Assembly (NCBI GenBank): GCA_026874595.1
Contig: CM049307.1
Location: 35,818,862 to 35,882,861, forward strand
Reading direction: 5' to 3'
DNA length: 64,000 bases
Source: Sipunculus nudus
Taxonomy: Eukaryota; Annelida; Sipuncula; Golfingiida; Sipunculidae
Numbering within the stretch: position 1 is the stretch's first letter; the number at the start of each line of letters is the position of its first letter. Positions 40,501 through 51,800 of this stretch are shown in pieces. The translations under genes were made by a program, and so were the position numbers. Below the pieces are notes generated by a model that saw only the letters and a list, made by a program, of their open reading frames with translations, searched no databases and was not told the DNA's origin.

Positions 40501-43458
40501 ACGCCTACGTACGTATAGGCTAACACGGGTATATACGGCCAGGTTCAGTTTCTGATTTAAATAGTTCGAATGTTTTATTTTTTAAAAGAAATTGTGGTGT
40601 TTGGTCTTTGGATACTTGCCTTAGAATAATAGGCCTAATAATGCAGCGCCGCCCGCAAACTTTCCCGGCTGACATGTAGGCCAAACATCGTTGTATAGTA
40701 TCGCCAACGCATAAATGACACGTCGTGGGAACCGAAATTTCGACAATTATTCCTTTCATACTTTCATACAAACAATTATGTAGTATGGTGACGCCGGTAG
40801 CAAAATTCAACAGACTCTCATCGTACCACGGCAACTTACGCTAGCACGGCCGACTTTCTGAATAGCCAATACTTATCAAATTTATCGACAGTGAATAAAC
40901 CGTTGCCTAAATGTGTATGTCCGTTATCCAAAACGAGTTGTTCACAACATTAAGTTTCGATATTGATTTGCCACTTTGAAGGGCACCAGTTGTTGCGCGA
41001 TACCTCAATCAGCAATGAATATGATTGTATGTCACCAGTTTGAAATCTGTACATCAATGTACCGTTATTATTGATCCTGAGACATGAATTCTATTGCCTT
41101 CAGTTTTATGACAACTTAAAAGTGATGACATGTAAAACATGTAACGATTCCAACCTTTACAAATATTTATAATTCATTCCAAATGCCCAAAACATACTAC
41201 ATTCATATTATATAGATTATTTTAAGATAATATTTTGCTTCGAAGACATTGTCCCCACCTTATTTTGGTGTGTCCCCCAGAAATTACATGAAGGGGCCCG
41301 GTGTCCCTTTGCTTTTCATGCCTATGAGCAACACTGAACATGATGTAAGTACATCATAAAACCAAACCAGTAAAATACACATTATACACACCTGTATTTA
41401 AATTTCTTTGGGCTTCTACGTCGATCTCTGTTGTTGTGGTATTGAGGACATGCGTACCCTTGTCGACATAACCTTGGAGGCCGTTTACACTGTTCAGTCT
41501 TATAATTAGCTAATACGTAGTTTGTATCTGCAAAACAAAACAAAACAATTGTTTATTCCTACCCTGGGACTGAATTAACAAAATAATCTTGGTCCCCCCC
41601 CCCCCCACCCGAGGCTTATCACCAACTGTTTGCTAAACATTTTAGTTATAAATCATATATGCAGATGTTGTATGCTAATAATATTAACACAGATAAAATC
41701 CCCCCCCACACACACACACAAACTTTATATTGAGCCATACAATCAAAATACAGTTGTACTATGTAAGCATACATGCAACTGTTCTAGAATAATAAATGAT
41801 AGCAGGTCATTAATCACTTGAAGCAAGAGGTGTTTACTCTGGCCATACAGTGAAGCACCAGTTGCTTTAGTTGTCAAATGTGCTTAGGCAAACCTGCACA
41901 ATAACAATGAAACAACTGTTATGAGCCACTGCAATGCCAGCATGGGTTGAGATATTTACTCATTTAGCTCAGTGATAACTTTTGGGCAACAAAGACAGTA
42001 TACTGGTGCTGTGCAGCCAATTACTGCCTCATTATGGCTGAGTGGTGGCACATTATACTGTTATATGAGAGAAATCACCGAGAATAAAATATGCCAGTCT
42101 TTCAAGTGACATTTTCATTACGTCATTCTGGGATATTACAGTTATCTCATAAAATTTTAACAATAAGCCCGAAAAAGTTAAAAACACTTCTTCCTAATCA
42201 TACATGTCTCCTACATTCCTGGTTTTTAAATGGTTGTTGATGAGGAAATAATTTGAAAAACACCAAACTAGCAACACACGCCAGTATAAATAAAACAAAC
42301 CATACATTGAACTTGATCAAATTAGGCCAGGTAGCTATGCACTGACACAGTGAACTAGGCATACACACAGCTATAACTTCTGCTTGAATATTTGCAATAT
42401 CAACATAATAAACCTATTTAAATGAAAACAGCAGACAAATTTCAAATTACACATCATGAGAATCAAATAAAACTTAGGAATAAAGACCAAATTTGATATA
42501 ATTTTAATGTTTTTCAGTTTAACCTTTATTATGTCGAAAGTATCATCACAGTGAACAAAAAGACATAGTTTGAGTACACAAAGGTCAAGATAGGTTCAAC
42601 AGTTGTAAATGTAATGTTATAATCAGACATACAGGATGTGCCAAAGAATGTCAGGAATCTATATTTAAACCACAGCAGTGCTTTATTATATATACTGTGG
42701 ATTCAGAAAATATGGTTGGTTTAAATTTGTAGTTTGGACCAGAAACACTATTCGTTGGGTTAAAAATTTTGTGGATTAATCATTCTAGTCAGGCATTGTA
42801 TCCAAATTAATATGTGAACAGACCTGAAAATAAGCTTACGATCAGTGTTTTCCTCCCGGTACAAGCGATAGGCTCAATGACACAGATGTCAAATATACCA
42901 GCTGACTTATCTGAAAATTTTTGGGTTAAGAAAAGGAGTGTCTACTCTGAAATCAAAGACAGTCCGACATGCTGTCCCCGGAATTTCATTGCCCAGTCGT
43001 ATTGTCCCGGCAGTGATCGGCCTCCCGCTTATCTTGACACCTCATTAAGCCCTAACGGGCAAATTGCCCTGTCCGATGTGGTCGGCGCTTGTGAGAACAA
43101 ATCCTCCGATGAACTGACATACTAACTGGTTGTGATTTTATGAATTATTAGAACTAACGGAAGTCGATATTGATATTCTGCTTATTCATTAATTTAAAGA
43201 ATTAAAACTTCTTTGTATGTTGTTCTTTCAGAAGGAACCCCTAGTTGACTGACGTGCCAAGGGAATGAGGCTACTATTAGACTGGGCTCCAGCTGATAAT
43301 TGTGCTGACCGTGACTTACCACCAAGCCGGGGCATAATTAGATTAACTCTGCCGCACAGTTGTTTTTTTTTATTCTAACATAACATTCTTTCAAACAAAC
43401 AATCAACAAAGATAAGCAGGGCAAAATGACCTTTACCTACGACTTTTAGTGAGATAAC

Positions 43459-43506
<48 letters not shown>

Positions 43507-45826
43507 AAGTCCACATATACCAGTGTAGGTGCAGATGCTCATTCACACAGTCACTTTCAAGTTCCACATTGATGAAATCTTGGTGTTTGCACCCCCAGAT
43601 GGAACTAAATATCTTTCCACACAATATAATTTTTTTTTAATTTAATGGCTACTTATCGTTTTCTTTGCGTTTTATTTATTAGTACCATTTACTTGCATGG
43701 ACATTGAAAGCCGGCCAACACGATAACTCAATGCACAGGTTCGATGGACTTTCAAAAATTCCATAATAAACCTAATGATTGTTGGGTTTTTAATTTAGTG
43801 GAAAAAGCTTACCCACGAATTCCACGAAAATAAAAACCCAACGAACAATTCAGAATCCACAGTATATATACATATATGTGGTGGCAATCAGTCCTACAAG
43901 TATATAAATTTATACAAGTATATGTACAGTAGTGGTTGGGACTGAATGTAAAATCATATTCTATGACTGAAAGATTAAAACAACCAATAATCAACTATTA
44001 ATTAACTGATTATTTAATGCACCTTCTATATTACACTGAAATCTCTGTGCAGAATTGTACCTAAAATAATGACTAAGTAATTTAAGTCTGACTCCCACAT
44101 CACACTGTAAAGGAAAGGTAATGGACAGGTTGTTCACACTTATTTCTTTGACAAGTAAAGTGTTTATGCTGTTCCCTATTTTGGTCTTTCTGATATCCGT
44201 GACAGAATAAGAATATCTTATCCGGATAATATGACTTCTTTGAATTCCTTGTGCTCAGTTTTAGTTATGCAAAAATGCAAACAATTTATCATGAAAGAAA
44301 ACGACCAATCAGCTATTAAAATCCATTTACTGGCACACCATTAATATACAGTTAAATATGCGAGGAGTACAAACTTTTCAATTGTGAAGGAATGTGTAAT
44401 GAAGACAAGAACTGAAATTACAGGCACCTGCAGGTAAGGTGCTTGTATAGAATGTAAACTGGTTGAAACTTGAGAAATGTTAAAAATTAACAAAAGATAT
44501 GTTATCTCATAACAGAATATGGACCTGCATTATTTCAAGTAGGAAACTAGAACATTACATCAAAAGTCATGCTGGCTTGCAAATTTTTAGGATTTTATTT
44601 CTAATGATGGATATAAAACATGGGCATACAATATAAAGCAAGCTCTAGTGAAGAACACCATCAGTTAATATATAACAACACTGGGCGTTTTGTGAGTGCC
44701 ACCTGCTGGGACCATATCATAAGAAATCTTTTGTGTAACATAATGCATTATCTAATGAACAATATAAATTAACATACTGGCAGTTGGGTCATTGTCAGCT
44801 GTACTTACAGTGAATGATGACTGTGATATGCATCCTTTCGGAATTGTAATGCCACCTGTACAGCAGTATGCACAAGCAAGGAATCTGAATTCTCACTGGA
44901 TATATGTTAGGAACTAGTAATGTATGGTGTCAATTCAATGCCAATAGCAGTGTTTCCATGGTTGGTTTATGCATAAATGCATGAAAATTCACTAATAATT
45001 AATATAATTCTTAAACTTTGGTGTTTTGGTGTGTTTGTCAGCATATGTATATGCATATTTGTGTGAAATCAGTGATTCCCAGTAAAATTACATCACTCCA
45101 ATAACTTTTGAGGAGATTTTTAAACTTGTCCAAAAACTTGGCCAAAATAATTTGCGTATTAAACGTAAGGAAAAAGTCTGGAGTGCTTCAAAAGTTATGG
45201 GAATAACAAGAATCCTAGATTTTTGCGGATTTGAACTTGAAGATCAAGGTCATGTCACCAGGTTTCAAGGATGCACATATGTAGATAAAAGTTTCTAAAC
45301 AGCTGCTGCTGTCTGACCAAATCAACATGTTCAGCAAGATATTTAACAAGACCTACCAACTGAAGACTGAAATGAAGCAATCAAGATTTATGTATAACAT
45401 GTACTTTCCATACATATTATGAATAGACCCAGACTGAGGCTCCAAATTACAAGCTCCGGTGCTCAGAATTTTTAGACCTTATAGCCAAAATTATAAATTA
45501 AAACAGTCTTTAAAAAGATCTACGATCAGAACAACTCACCATTCCATCTTGGGTCCTCATTTATAATTCTATCTCGTTCCAACTGGGTGGCAGCACTTGG
45601 TGCCTCCACTAATCCTCCTTTTTCTCCTCCATTCAATGCCTGCAGTTCACGAATATCATAAACCGGAGGTCGAAGGTCATGTGCACCATGAGCAAAGGCG
45701 CAATGGGGTCCGTTCTTCACACAGTGGCCCTTGGCATCTGTTTCATGCACACAGGTGCATGTCTTGTAATATCTAAGATGGTACCGCCGCTCTGTGTCAC
45801 CCGCTGTTCGATGGAGAAACGGACAT
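22366..45826 (-). CDS. UNK: RNA-binding CCCH/RING protein Unkempt, 13 exons, N-terminus missing
   Basis: Cytoplasmic RNA-binding protein that recognises UAG/U-rich motifs through clustered CCCH fingers and represses translation; it shapes neuronal morphology in mammals. Exons run 45826-45540, 41527-41392, 35525-35408, 33657-33573, 32635-32454, 31541-31389, 30999-30756, 30275-30144, 25735-25569, 25099-24863, 24365-24270, 23107-22946 and 22542-22366. All phases join without a break to give 724 residues. Order: end of one CCCH finger (CPFLH), four complete CCCH fingers, a Ser/Pro-rich region with a DTVESVIG motif, a coiled coil (VQRLREELATNK...CDAWKKEAEE...), and a C-terminal RING with CMVCQ...PCNH...CDGC...CSFCH. 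All key Cys/His are present. About 110 N-terminal residues (the first finger and part of the second) are not visible to base 64000. The introns are full of repeats. Confidence 0.95.
22946..23107 (-). CDS. UNK: UNK exon, coiled-coil end
   Basis: 54 codons, AIQQVAQLKQELDRL...QLRQDLETVEK, a heptad-rich helix before the RING. TTTCAG acceptor, GTGAGC donor, phase 0 at both ends. The next intron (23108-24269) is AT-rich with no other feature seen. Confidence 0.92.
24270..24365 (-). CDS. UNK: UNK exon, central coiled coil
   Basis: 32 codons, ACDAWKKEAEESMRKAKQAE..., the best conserved part of the coiled coil (CDAWKKEAEE as in vertebrate UNK). CTTTTCAG acceptor, GTTAGT donor, phase 0. Confidence 0.93.
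24863..25099 (-). CDS. UNK: UNK exon, linker and coiled-coil start
   Basis: 79 codons starting with an alanine run (AAAAAF), then a Ser/Pro linker, then EVQRLREELATNKIKLAQWE. The donor is AGT|GTCAGT, weaker than the nearby A|GTAACT, but only it keeps the phase and restores the family spacing before ACDAW. Confidence 0.85.
25569..25735 (-). CDS. UNK: UNK exon, Ser/Pro-rich
   Basis: 55 codons plus a split Gly; low-complexity SLSPTSSSPMATF region ending HPVEQ before GTATAC. Its acceptor region is tandemly copied in the flanking intron (see 25714-25845). Confidence 0.85.
25714..25845. repeat. Three tandem copies of a UNK exon-intron boundary, ~48-bp period
   Basis: Starts at 25714, 25763 and 25811. 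Copy 1 spans the real acceptor. Copy 2 keeps an intact TTTTGCAG acceptor 49 bp upstream on the minus strand; copy 3 has lost it. Confidence 0.85.
26575..26755 (-). mobile_element. tRNA-derived SINE fragment
   Basis: On the minus strand there is a perfect pol III B box GGTTCGAATCC (26609-26619) and an A box match TAGCGAAGGGG (26652-26662). Between them is a tRNA-like arm sequence; the 5' flank is CG-containing. A functional tRNA is unlikely because the acceptor and D stems do not form cleanly. Confidence 0.6.
26761..28225 (+). mobile_element. Family B minisatellite element, copy 1 (3' truncated)
   Basis: Starts ACTAGAATACGG, then a hairpin (GTAGTCG-acaag-CGACTAC), then GTATCCGCCAAAA. The core is a tandem array of a ~280-bp dimer; GGTGGCGCCACC occurs at 26912, 27189, 27468, 27617, 27748 and 28027. 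The 3'-terminal hairpin is missing; the end fades near GGAGTTCTCC at 28205. Confidence 0.75.
30144..30275 (-). CDS. UNK: UNK exon, acidic segment
   Basis: Begins with the split Gly of VIG and reads NALEEDLDLGELSLSSIDKD..., aligning with vertebrate ESALDDLDLNEF. GTAAGT donor; exits in phase 1, matching the next exon. Confidence 0.92.
30756..30999 (-). CDS. UNK: UNK exon with DTVESVIG motif
   Basis: 81 codons plus one base: AKLRIHLQAIDNDPTLDC..., a Ser/Thr/Pro-rich stretch, then FYPPGDTVESVIG, the conserved Unkempt motif. The acceptor is CTCCAG, the donor GTATGT. Confidence 0.93.
31389..31541 (-). CDS. UNK: UNK exon, KAPG motif
   Basis: 51 codons, GSSSLTNSNRK...GCWKAPGSERDDPQ. The KAPG-x-ER-x-D stretch matches vertebrate UNK just before its QAKL segment. 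The next intron (31542-32453) has a poly(G) run at about 31743-31756. Confidence 0.9.
32454..32635 (-). CDS. UNK: UNK exon after the last CCCH finger
   Basis: Opens with AG, completing Gln of HVEQ, then EMTTQRDLPLNDNSLAAFV...QTSPRTN, ending at a GTAAGT donor. Low-complexity linker with no known fold. The next intron (32636-33572) shows nothing beyond AT-rich sequence. Confidence 0.88.
33573..33657 (-). CDS. UNK: UNK exon, last CCCH zinc finger
   Basis: 28 codons plus one base, IYKSSKCNDMVQTGYCPRG then PFCAFAHVE. A complete CCCH finger with the CAFAH ending typical of the family. Confidence 0.97.
34022..35279 (+). mobile_element. Family C minisatellite element, complete, in a UNK intron
   Basis: Starts ACTAGA, then a hairpin (GGCACC-aca-GGTGCC), then GTATCCCCAGACAA. 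The core is about three ~300-bp units with CAGGTGGCG words, including the 18-bp palindrome ACAGGTGGCGCCACCTGT at 34610-34627. The 3' end is TGAAAACATAGTATCC leading into a hairpin (GTATCCCC at 35249, GGGGATAC ending 35276). The 5' GTATCCCCAGACAA is the inverted copy of the 3' arm. No coding capacity. Confidence 0.75.
35408..35525 (-). CDS. UNK: UNK exon, CCCH finger with long spacer
   Basis: 39 codons, STPCPNVKHGDEWGDSAQCD then SGDNCPYCHTRTEQQFHPE. Near-identical to the vertebrate finger of this position; GTTAGC donor. Confidence 0.97.
36507..39145 (+). mobile_element. Family A element, copy 2, with two internal units
   Basis: Starts AACAAGGGACCTATGGGTCA and ends TAGCTCAG...CTGAGCTAAAAA. The internal unit occurs twice (from about 37845 and 38518), about 670 bp apart, whereas copy 1 has it once. 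An (ACGG)n tract lies at 39034-39094. It is in the UNK intron 35526-41391. Confidence 0.72.
39034..39094. repeat. (ACGG)n microsatellite
   Basis: Counterpart of 2003-2057, inside family A copy 2. Confidence 0.95.
39304..41335. mobile_element. ~2 kb TIR DNA element, CAGTGTTGCTC ends
   Basis: The left end CAGTGTTGCTCCTAG and the inverted right end CAGTGTTGCTCATAG match at 14 of 15 positions and are flanked on both sides by AACAT, a possible 5-bp target duplication. CAGTG termini recall hAT elements, but those make 8-bp duplications, so the superfamily is unsettled. The interior lacks a transposase; the longest frame is 40520-40834 minus (104 codons, unrecognised). A TATATATAAAG box lies at about 40240. 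Confidence 0.55.
41392..41527 (-). CDS. UNK: UNK exon, CCCH finger (YKTEQC type)
   Basis: Split Asp, then TNYVLANYKTEQCKRPPRLC and RQGYACPQYHNNRDRRRSPK. A complete CCCH finger followed by the basic RRRSP stretch conserved in Unkempt proteins. TTTGCAG acceptor, GTGTGT donor. Confidence 0.97.
42694..43863. mobile_element. ~1.17 kb TIR element with ACTGTGGATTC ends
   Basis: The left end ACTGTGGATTCAGAA and the inverted right end ACTGTGGATTCTGAA are both flanked by TATATA, suggesting a TA target duplication. The similarity extends inward (TTCGTTGGGTT...). The interior holds a GC-richer patch with a 103-codon plus-strand frame (42814-43125, unrecognised) and a (GA)n tract. No transposase; a non-autonomous element in a UNK intron (41528-45539). 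Confidence 0.65.
43461..43505. repeat. (GA)n microsatellite
   Basis: About 22 GA dinucleotides within the TIR element 42694-43863. Confidence 0.95.
45540..45826 (-). CDS. UNK: UNK exon, end of one CCCH finger plus a complete one
   Basis: 95 codons: CPFLHRTAGDTERRYHLRYY, the finger KTCTCVHETDAKGHCVKNGP then HCAFAH, then GAHDLRPPVYDIRELQAL and a Gly/Glu linker to NEDPRWN. The acceptor TTTTTCAG splits a codon (probably Glu), so at least one exon lies upstream. This is the most N-terminal exon visible. Confidence 0.97.
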
Positions 45827-48800
45827 CTGAAAAATTTATATTATGATTTAAATAATAAGCCACTTGTTATATATAAATACCACTGAATACAAAATATTTC
45901 TATAGCAAAAATCTCAGATTTCCAGGAATGCAGGAATCTGACATTTATCAACTAAAGATAATCCCTTGAAACTTTTAGAAAAATAAACTTGAACCTTTCA
46001 TTGAAAGATTGTTTTGTTTTTATCAATTAGTTTATAATATAACATGAGGGAAGCCCACCAAAATAATCCATTGCCATTGACTATGCAAGCCATGTTTTCT
46101 AGGAATCTGTACAGTGCACACCAAGACACAGGAAAAAGTTGAGAGTTTCAGTAGAAAGCTGGAAATATTTGTCACGTTTATCTGATTAAAACCCTGTGTC
46201 TTCAGTCTGGTAGTGTTGTTATATTAATTATTTGACCTGGATTCCTGGGAATTGTGCATTTTAGGTTTTTTTTTTTTTAAAAGGCTAATGTAACCACTTT
46301 TTGACTCATTATTTCCAAAATTTTATTGTTCTATACTAAGAAGAAATGTATACTTATATAAGAATAAGGCATATAGAGTTAAATAACAAATATATTTGAT
46401 ATATAATGACAAAATATGCTCAAATATAGCTTGTTTTCTTGGCAATGTCATGGACGTCTTGTATAAAGTCTTGTAACAAGATGAAAATTTGATCCAATAA
46501 ATTTGACTCTCAAACACCACCACCTTTCCTTATAATTTTTTTTTTCTTTAAGTATACATCTCCTCTATATTACAGAATATTACTTTTGTTTATAATTTGC
46601 GTTAAAGACTGTATAAAGGCCACAAATAAAAACCTAAAATGCACAATTACTGATTCATCCAGCATCAGGGCTTACGCATGTCACTTCAATTAGAGAATAA
46701 GGGTATGGTCCGTTAGGGCAACATTAGTTTGACACCTTAAATGGTATATATAGTACACTTCAATTAGAGAATAAGTGTATGGTCTATCAGGACTGTCAGC
46801 AAGTGGTTAAATTGTGAATATTTTAAAGATCTGCTCACTCAGACTTGTATAAATAATCATAATTTATTAAACAATGACATTGCATTCACCATTTTTTGAC
46901 CTAAACAAAACCAGATTTTCCACAGTTTCAACTGCCATTTTAACTAAGAATAACGTACCCAACATTTCAACTTCCCCTGGTTCATATACCATGCAAGACA
47001 TTATTAAAGTTTTGTTTAAGCTATGAAATGATGTCAAAACAATGAAAAATTCACCTGTCTGCAGAGTGAGTGAGTTTACTATGTGTAAGAAGGAATCAAG
47101 AATTCATAAAAAAGGCCAAAGTTGATTACTGTTGGAATGTGAAATAGGTGCCCACCAATGACATACATGCTAAGCTAGCCTGCTACACAAGTCATTGTTT
47201 CCATGGCAACCCTGTATGACAGAGAAAAGCAGGGCTAGCTTTTTTTTCTAACAAATGGCAGGTTTCTGATAATTGTCACCGCACGGTCACTCCACTGGAG
47301 GTTTTTGACAGATACTAATCTGACTGCCCTGTGGGTGTTCAATTCATTGTGCCTGTGGTAAAAATCAGGAAAAAAATTCTGACTTTAAATGAAACAGAAT
47401 ACTGGTATAGATGGATTTTTTACCATCCTGTCCAGATAAAATTTGGAAACAATTGTGTCTTTATTGAGAGAGAATACTGGTACAGATGGATTTTTGTTTA
47501 ATATTTTATACACAGTCAATCTATTCTTACCGACTTATCATTTTTTTTAAAGCATAGCGAGACAAGCTTTTAGCTCAGAAAAACAATCTTTCAGATATAC
47601 ATCAAGAGGGTTTGCAAGTTCATATGATGGCTATTGGGTTTACAGGGCAGTTTCTTTAAGAAACCACAGGCAGCACCAGGGCAGGACACCTGTAACCTTT
47701 GACCAGCGAAGGAACCTTATAACAAATATATTTTTAAGATTACTTCTTTTAAATCAAAGTTTCTCTCACTACTGTAAGTTTTTGTTTTTAATATTAGTGA
47801 AAGTGGCTCGTCCAATATTGAATCTCAACACTGTGGTGGGAGATTGTTCGAACAGTCTTCAGCTTAATATCAAAACATCTAGTTTTTTTTTTTTGTTTCT
47901 CTGGCTCAGTATCTCTATCAATGACAGCTTTGTGGTCCTTTTGTTGCAGTTAGTTTTGTATTTTATAGCAGTATAGCTATATGTCCAGCTGAAATATATG
48001 ACAGTACTCACACAATTTCGCTTGGGGGTGAGCTGCTTGGGAGGAGTGGTTGGAGATGGTATGGCCAGTTGGTGTGTAACATAATCGAGTTAACAATCTC
48101 ACTCTGATGTTCTAGTGACTAAATTGCTTAGTTGTTTTGCCTGAAATGCCATATCAAACAAATGTACTGCACTTGTACAACCAAGTACACCCAAGAAATG
48201 ATCGAATAAATACAGCGGCTCTTAGATCCTCTGCTCACCCTTTTACTCAGGGAGTTGCAGGACAACAACTAATAAATTAGGGACACCTGACAACACCCAT
48301 GCTTTTCACTTACTTAAATATGCTTAAGAAATATTTATACAAACAAACATATTTTTGGTGCCTCATTTAAAATTAAGGGAAAACAAATTTACGGTAAAAG
48401 GATGATAGGAAAAACATTCAACTGTATCTTATGATTTTGTTGAAGTCAGCAGTTTTGTTACTTCAACTGTCATACTGTATCAGTCATACAACTACAAGGG
48501 CCTTCAACAGAGGTGTAAAACCTGCCTGTAAATCAGCAGCTGTGATAATTTGATAGTGACTGACAGGTTATAGGAAGACAGTACCTCCACTGATCAATAC
48601 CTGTAAATCACCCTTAGTTCTGGCTCTTAAGGAACAACCTGTCCCTGGATCAGATATGTAGCAGGTCACCACTTTGAATAAAAATATTGCTTTTGAAATT
48701 TTTCGACACATGTATGCAAGTTTTCAAAAGGGCATACCTTACAGATCAGCCATGTCTTAAAATGAGGTCCTTATAAAGATATTTAAGTGCTGGTATAGTA

Positions 48801-51800
48801 AAATACATCAAATGCAAAACTGAATAAAATAAGCTGTTTTTTTATCATATTTGAAGGGGCCAATAATTAATGATTTTGTGAAAAAAATATCATTTAAACT
48901 GCAGCAAATTCAATCATCACCCACCGACTGGGTATTCTGCAAATTTCTTATTTGTCAATCTCAGAGCCCACCAATACCCCTTGTTAACTGTTTAAATACA
49001 GGTGAAACTCTGATCTTGTTGATTTCACTGATACAATGTATATTCTGCAAGATATGGGCTAAAATCCACTTAATAATCATTCATTTCTTCATTAGGGAGG
49101 ATCTGCTTGTTTATGCTGAATATCATTCAATCAAATTCAGATTTGTGCACCAAAGAAACGAAAAAAAGAGCCAGATGATATTCAACCACCACCAAAATTT
49201 GATTCATAAGGAATTCCACCTTGCATTGTATGGTAATAATTTATAAGCATAGTGAAAGTAAACATCTCCCTTCGAGGTGATTGTGCCCATAAACATGCCC
49301 AGTATCTGGGCCAGACAAACTGATTACAAGTCAGACCATACCCTGGGGGTCCAGAACTGTTACAACAAACATGGATGACCAGATACCACACTTGCATTCA
49401 GACATCCTGACTGCCTTTGTGTTTCTACAATTGTTCTTCATGATCCAATAAGTCCCCAATTCTATCTAGTACAGGACATACAACTTCTTGCACTTGGGCA
49501 ACCCTTAACGCCATGCACTGGGTCAGGTACTTCATAAATCATTACTAGTGTTCATGGCTCTTACTCTGCTCAAAGCTGGGACTACACTTAGTTAGAAGTG
49601 AATGGCCTGGAGGAGTCACACTGCAAGAAACCACTTATCTGTTTACAAAAGGAGGAGCTTGCAAGCATTCAAGTCTGTCACTGTGTTTAAGGTGATGAAA
49701 AGCTGGCTTTTTGAGACTGAAAGGCTCAGTAGGGGACTGGTTTTCAGACTGTTACAGCCTGGGATGCATTGAAAATTCACAGACGTTTTAACATGCACTG
49801 CTTGAATAGTGAAAGTATGCATTTCAAGGACTGATTTAAATTTCAGTGTTTCCCTAATTTAATGAAACTTCCATTTGTTGTCCTTCACAGGCCAACAATC
49901 ACATTTCTAGCTTTCAGTTTTAGCTTATAAATTTACAGATCTAAGCATATTAGGATAGTGTTGCAGGGTGCATATTACCAGTGGACCTAGGTAAGCTTTT
50001 ATTGGTGAAGCTGTTGGCTGGACTTGTGTGTCGAATCCTGGATTGACCACACATATTTAGACCTGACAAATGGGGGCTCATGTGGATGGTGCCTATGAGG
50101 CCCAGGGAAAGGTGGTCTGAGTAATAATTACTCCCACCTACAGTAGTTTACCAAAAGTAAGACACCCAGGATAATTAAATATGAGGTCAGAATGCTTTCA
50201 AGAGAGGTGTGTTACAATGTGCATATAACAACAGACCTGTCTTGCCATTCAACCTTGCTTTATTGGCAAAGTGGTTAGTACTAGAAGGCTTGACTTGTAT
50301 GCTACAAACATGGCTTAGGATCCAGGATCAACCCTACTCTACCTGATAATATTAACCTTATGTCTATGTGACAAATGGGGGCTCATCCAGGATGGCACCT
50401 ATAAGTGTGACTCCTGGGATAATTAATTAATCTCATTCCGAATTCAGAAGACTTTCAAGAGGGGGTGTGTTATGGGTTCATATAATGGCAGACCTAACTG
50501 TCTAGCCACTGAAGCTTGTCTGTCCATGTGACAATGGGAAGATAACTTACAAATCACAACTACAGAAGACATGCATGTAAATGCTAAAGGTTGGCGTGAA
50601 GTTTGAGCAATGGCGTGAATAAATGAAGCCTTCAGTCTCAAAAATAAATGTTCACAATTCCCCTCATGAAAGATTCACCTGGCATGTGCTCAAACTGCTT
50701 CAGTACACAAATGGGAGGGGGATACATTGTCAGTAGGTCAATATGTATATCACATATGTAAAACAAGTGACAGTGGGAGTTAGAAAAGGATACTATAAAA
50801 ATATTACATTCCAGGGTGTATGGCGCCCTAGATACTGCGAGACACCTTAAAACTTGCATGATATATTGATCAATGCAAGTGCACCAATATTTAACCAATA
50901 ATTGATAACAGCCCAAATGAACATGGGTCAAAATAATCTGGCAGGCAAGTACAGTACCCATCAGTATCAGAGCAATCAGATCTTGCAGACTCATTTTTAT
51001 ATTTAAAGCAAAATTAAAGAAAACAATGGGTACTCATTCATACATTACAATATTACAAGTCAACACCAAAATGTTATTTGTCAGTGTCTTAGACAACGCC
51101 AAGTACTGCTTTATACTTCAACATTACTCTGATTTCCTCATAGTGATATATTACCCCTTCACTGACCTCAAACAAGACGTACTTGAGGAACAAAATTTCC
51201 TGTTATTTGTGGGTATATAATTTCATGCACTACTGGGTATACAGAATACATTGCTTTCTCCAAGATAAGGGCTGCAAGTGAACAGGTCTGGACATGTACT
51301 CAAGTAAACCAGCTTATAGGCACTGACTCTTGTAATGAACATGAAGTTTTTAACTTTGGCAACTTAAGCCATGTTATGACAATATCACAAAAAGAGATCT
51401 CAGATAAGGCCTTAATTTATTGCTTGACAAATATTATAGTCCAAGTCAAATATTAATATATGAGCCTCGACAACTTGACAGGTATAATTCATATTATACA
51501 AACAAACCATCAAAATCTAAATATTTGTTAAATTTTGTAATTCTATATATAGCTGTTGATCTTGTCTGGTGTAATCAGCCTGTTATCTGATTTACACGTC
51601 ATGAAAAAGGAAGAATTTATAGAACGCCTCCTCATTCCTTGGTTATGTTTGCAGTTTAGCACAATACAGCTCAATAAGGACAGGGTTTATAACCTAAATT
51701 AAACACAGGATTTATGATCTAACTTTAATTCAAAGAGTGGAGGATGGATCCTTAGGAGGATGACCTGTAACCCTGATTACCTGATGCTCCTAAAAAATGT

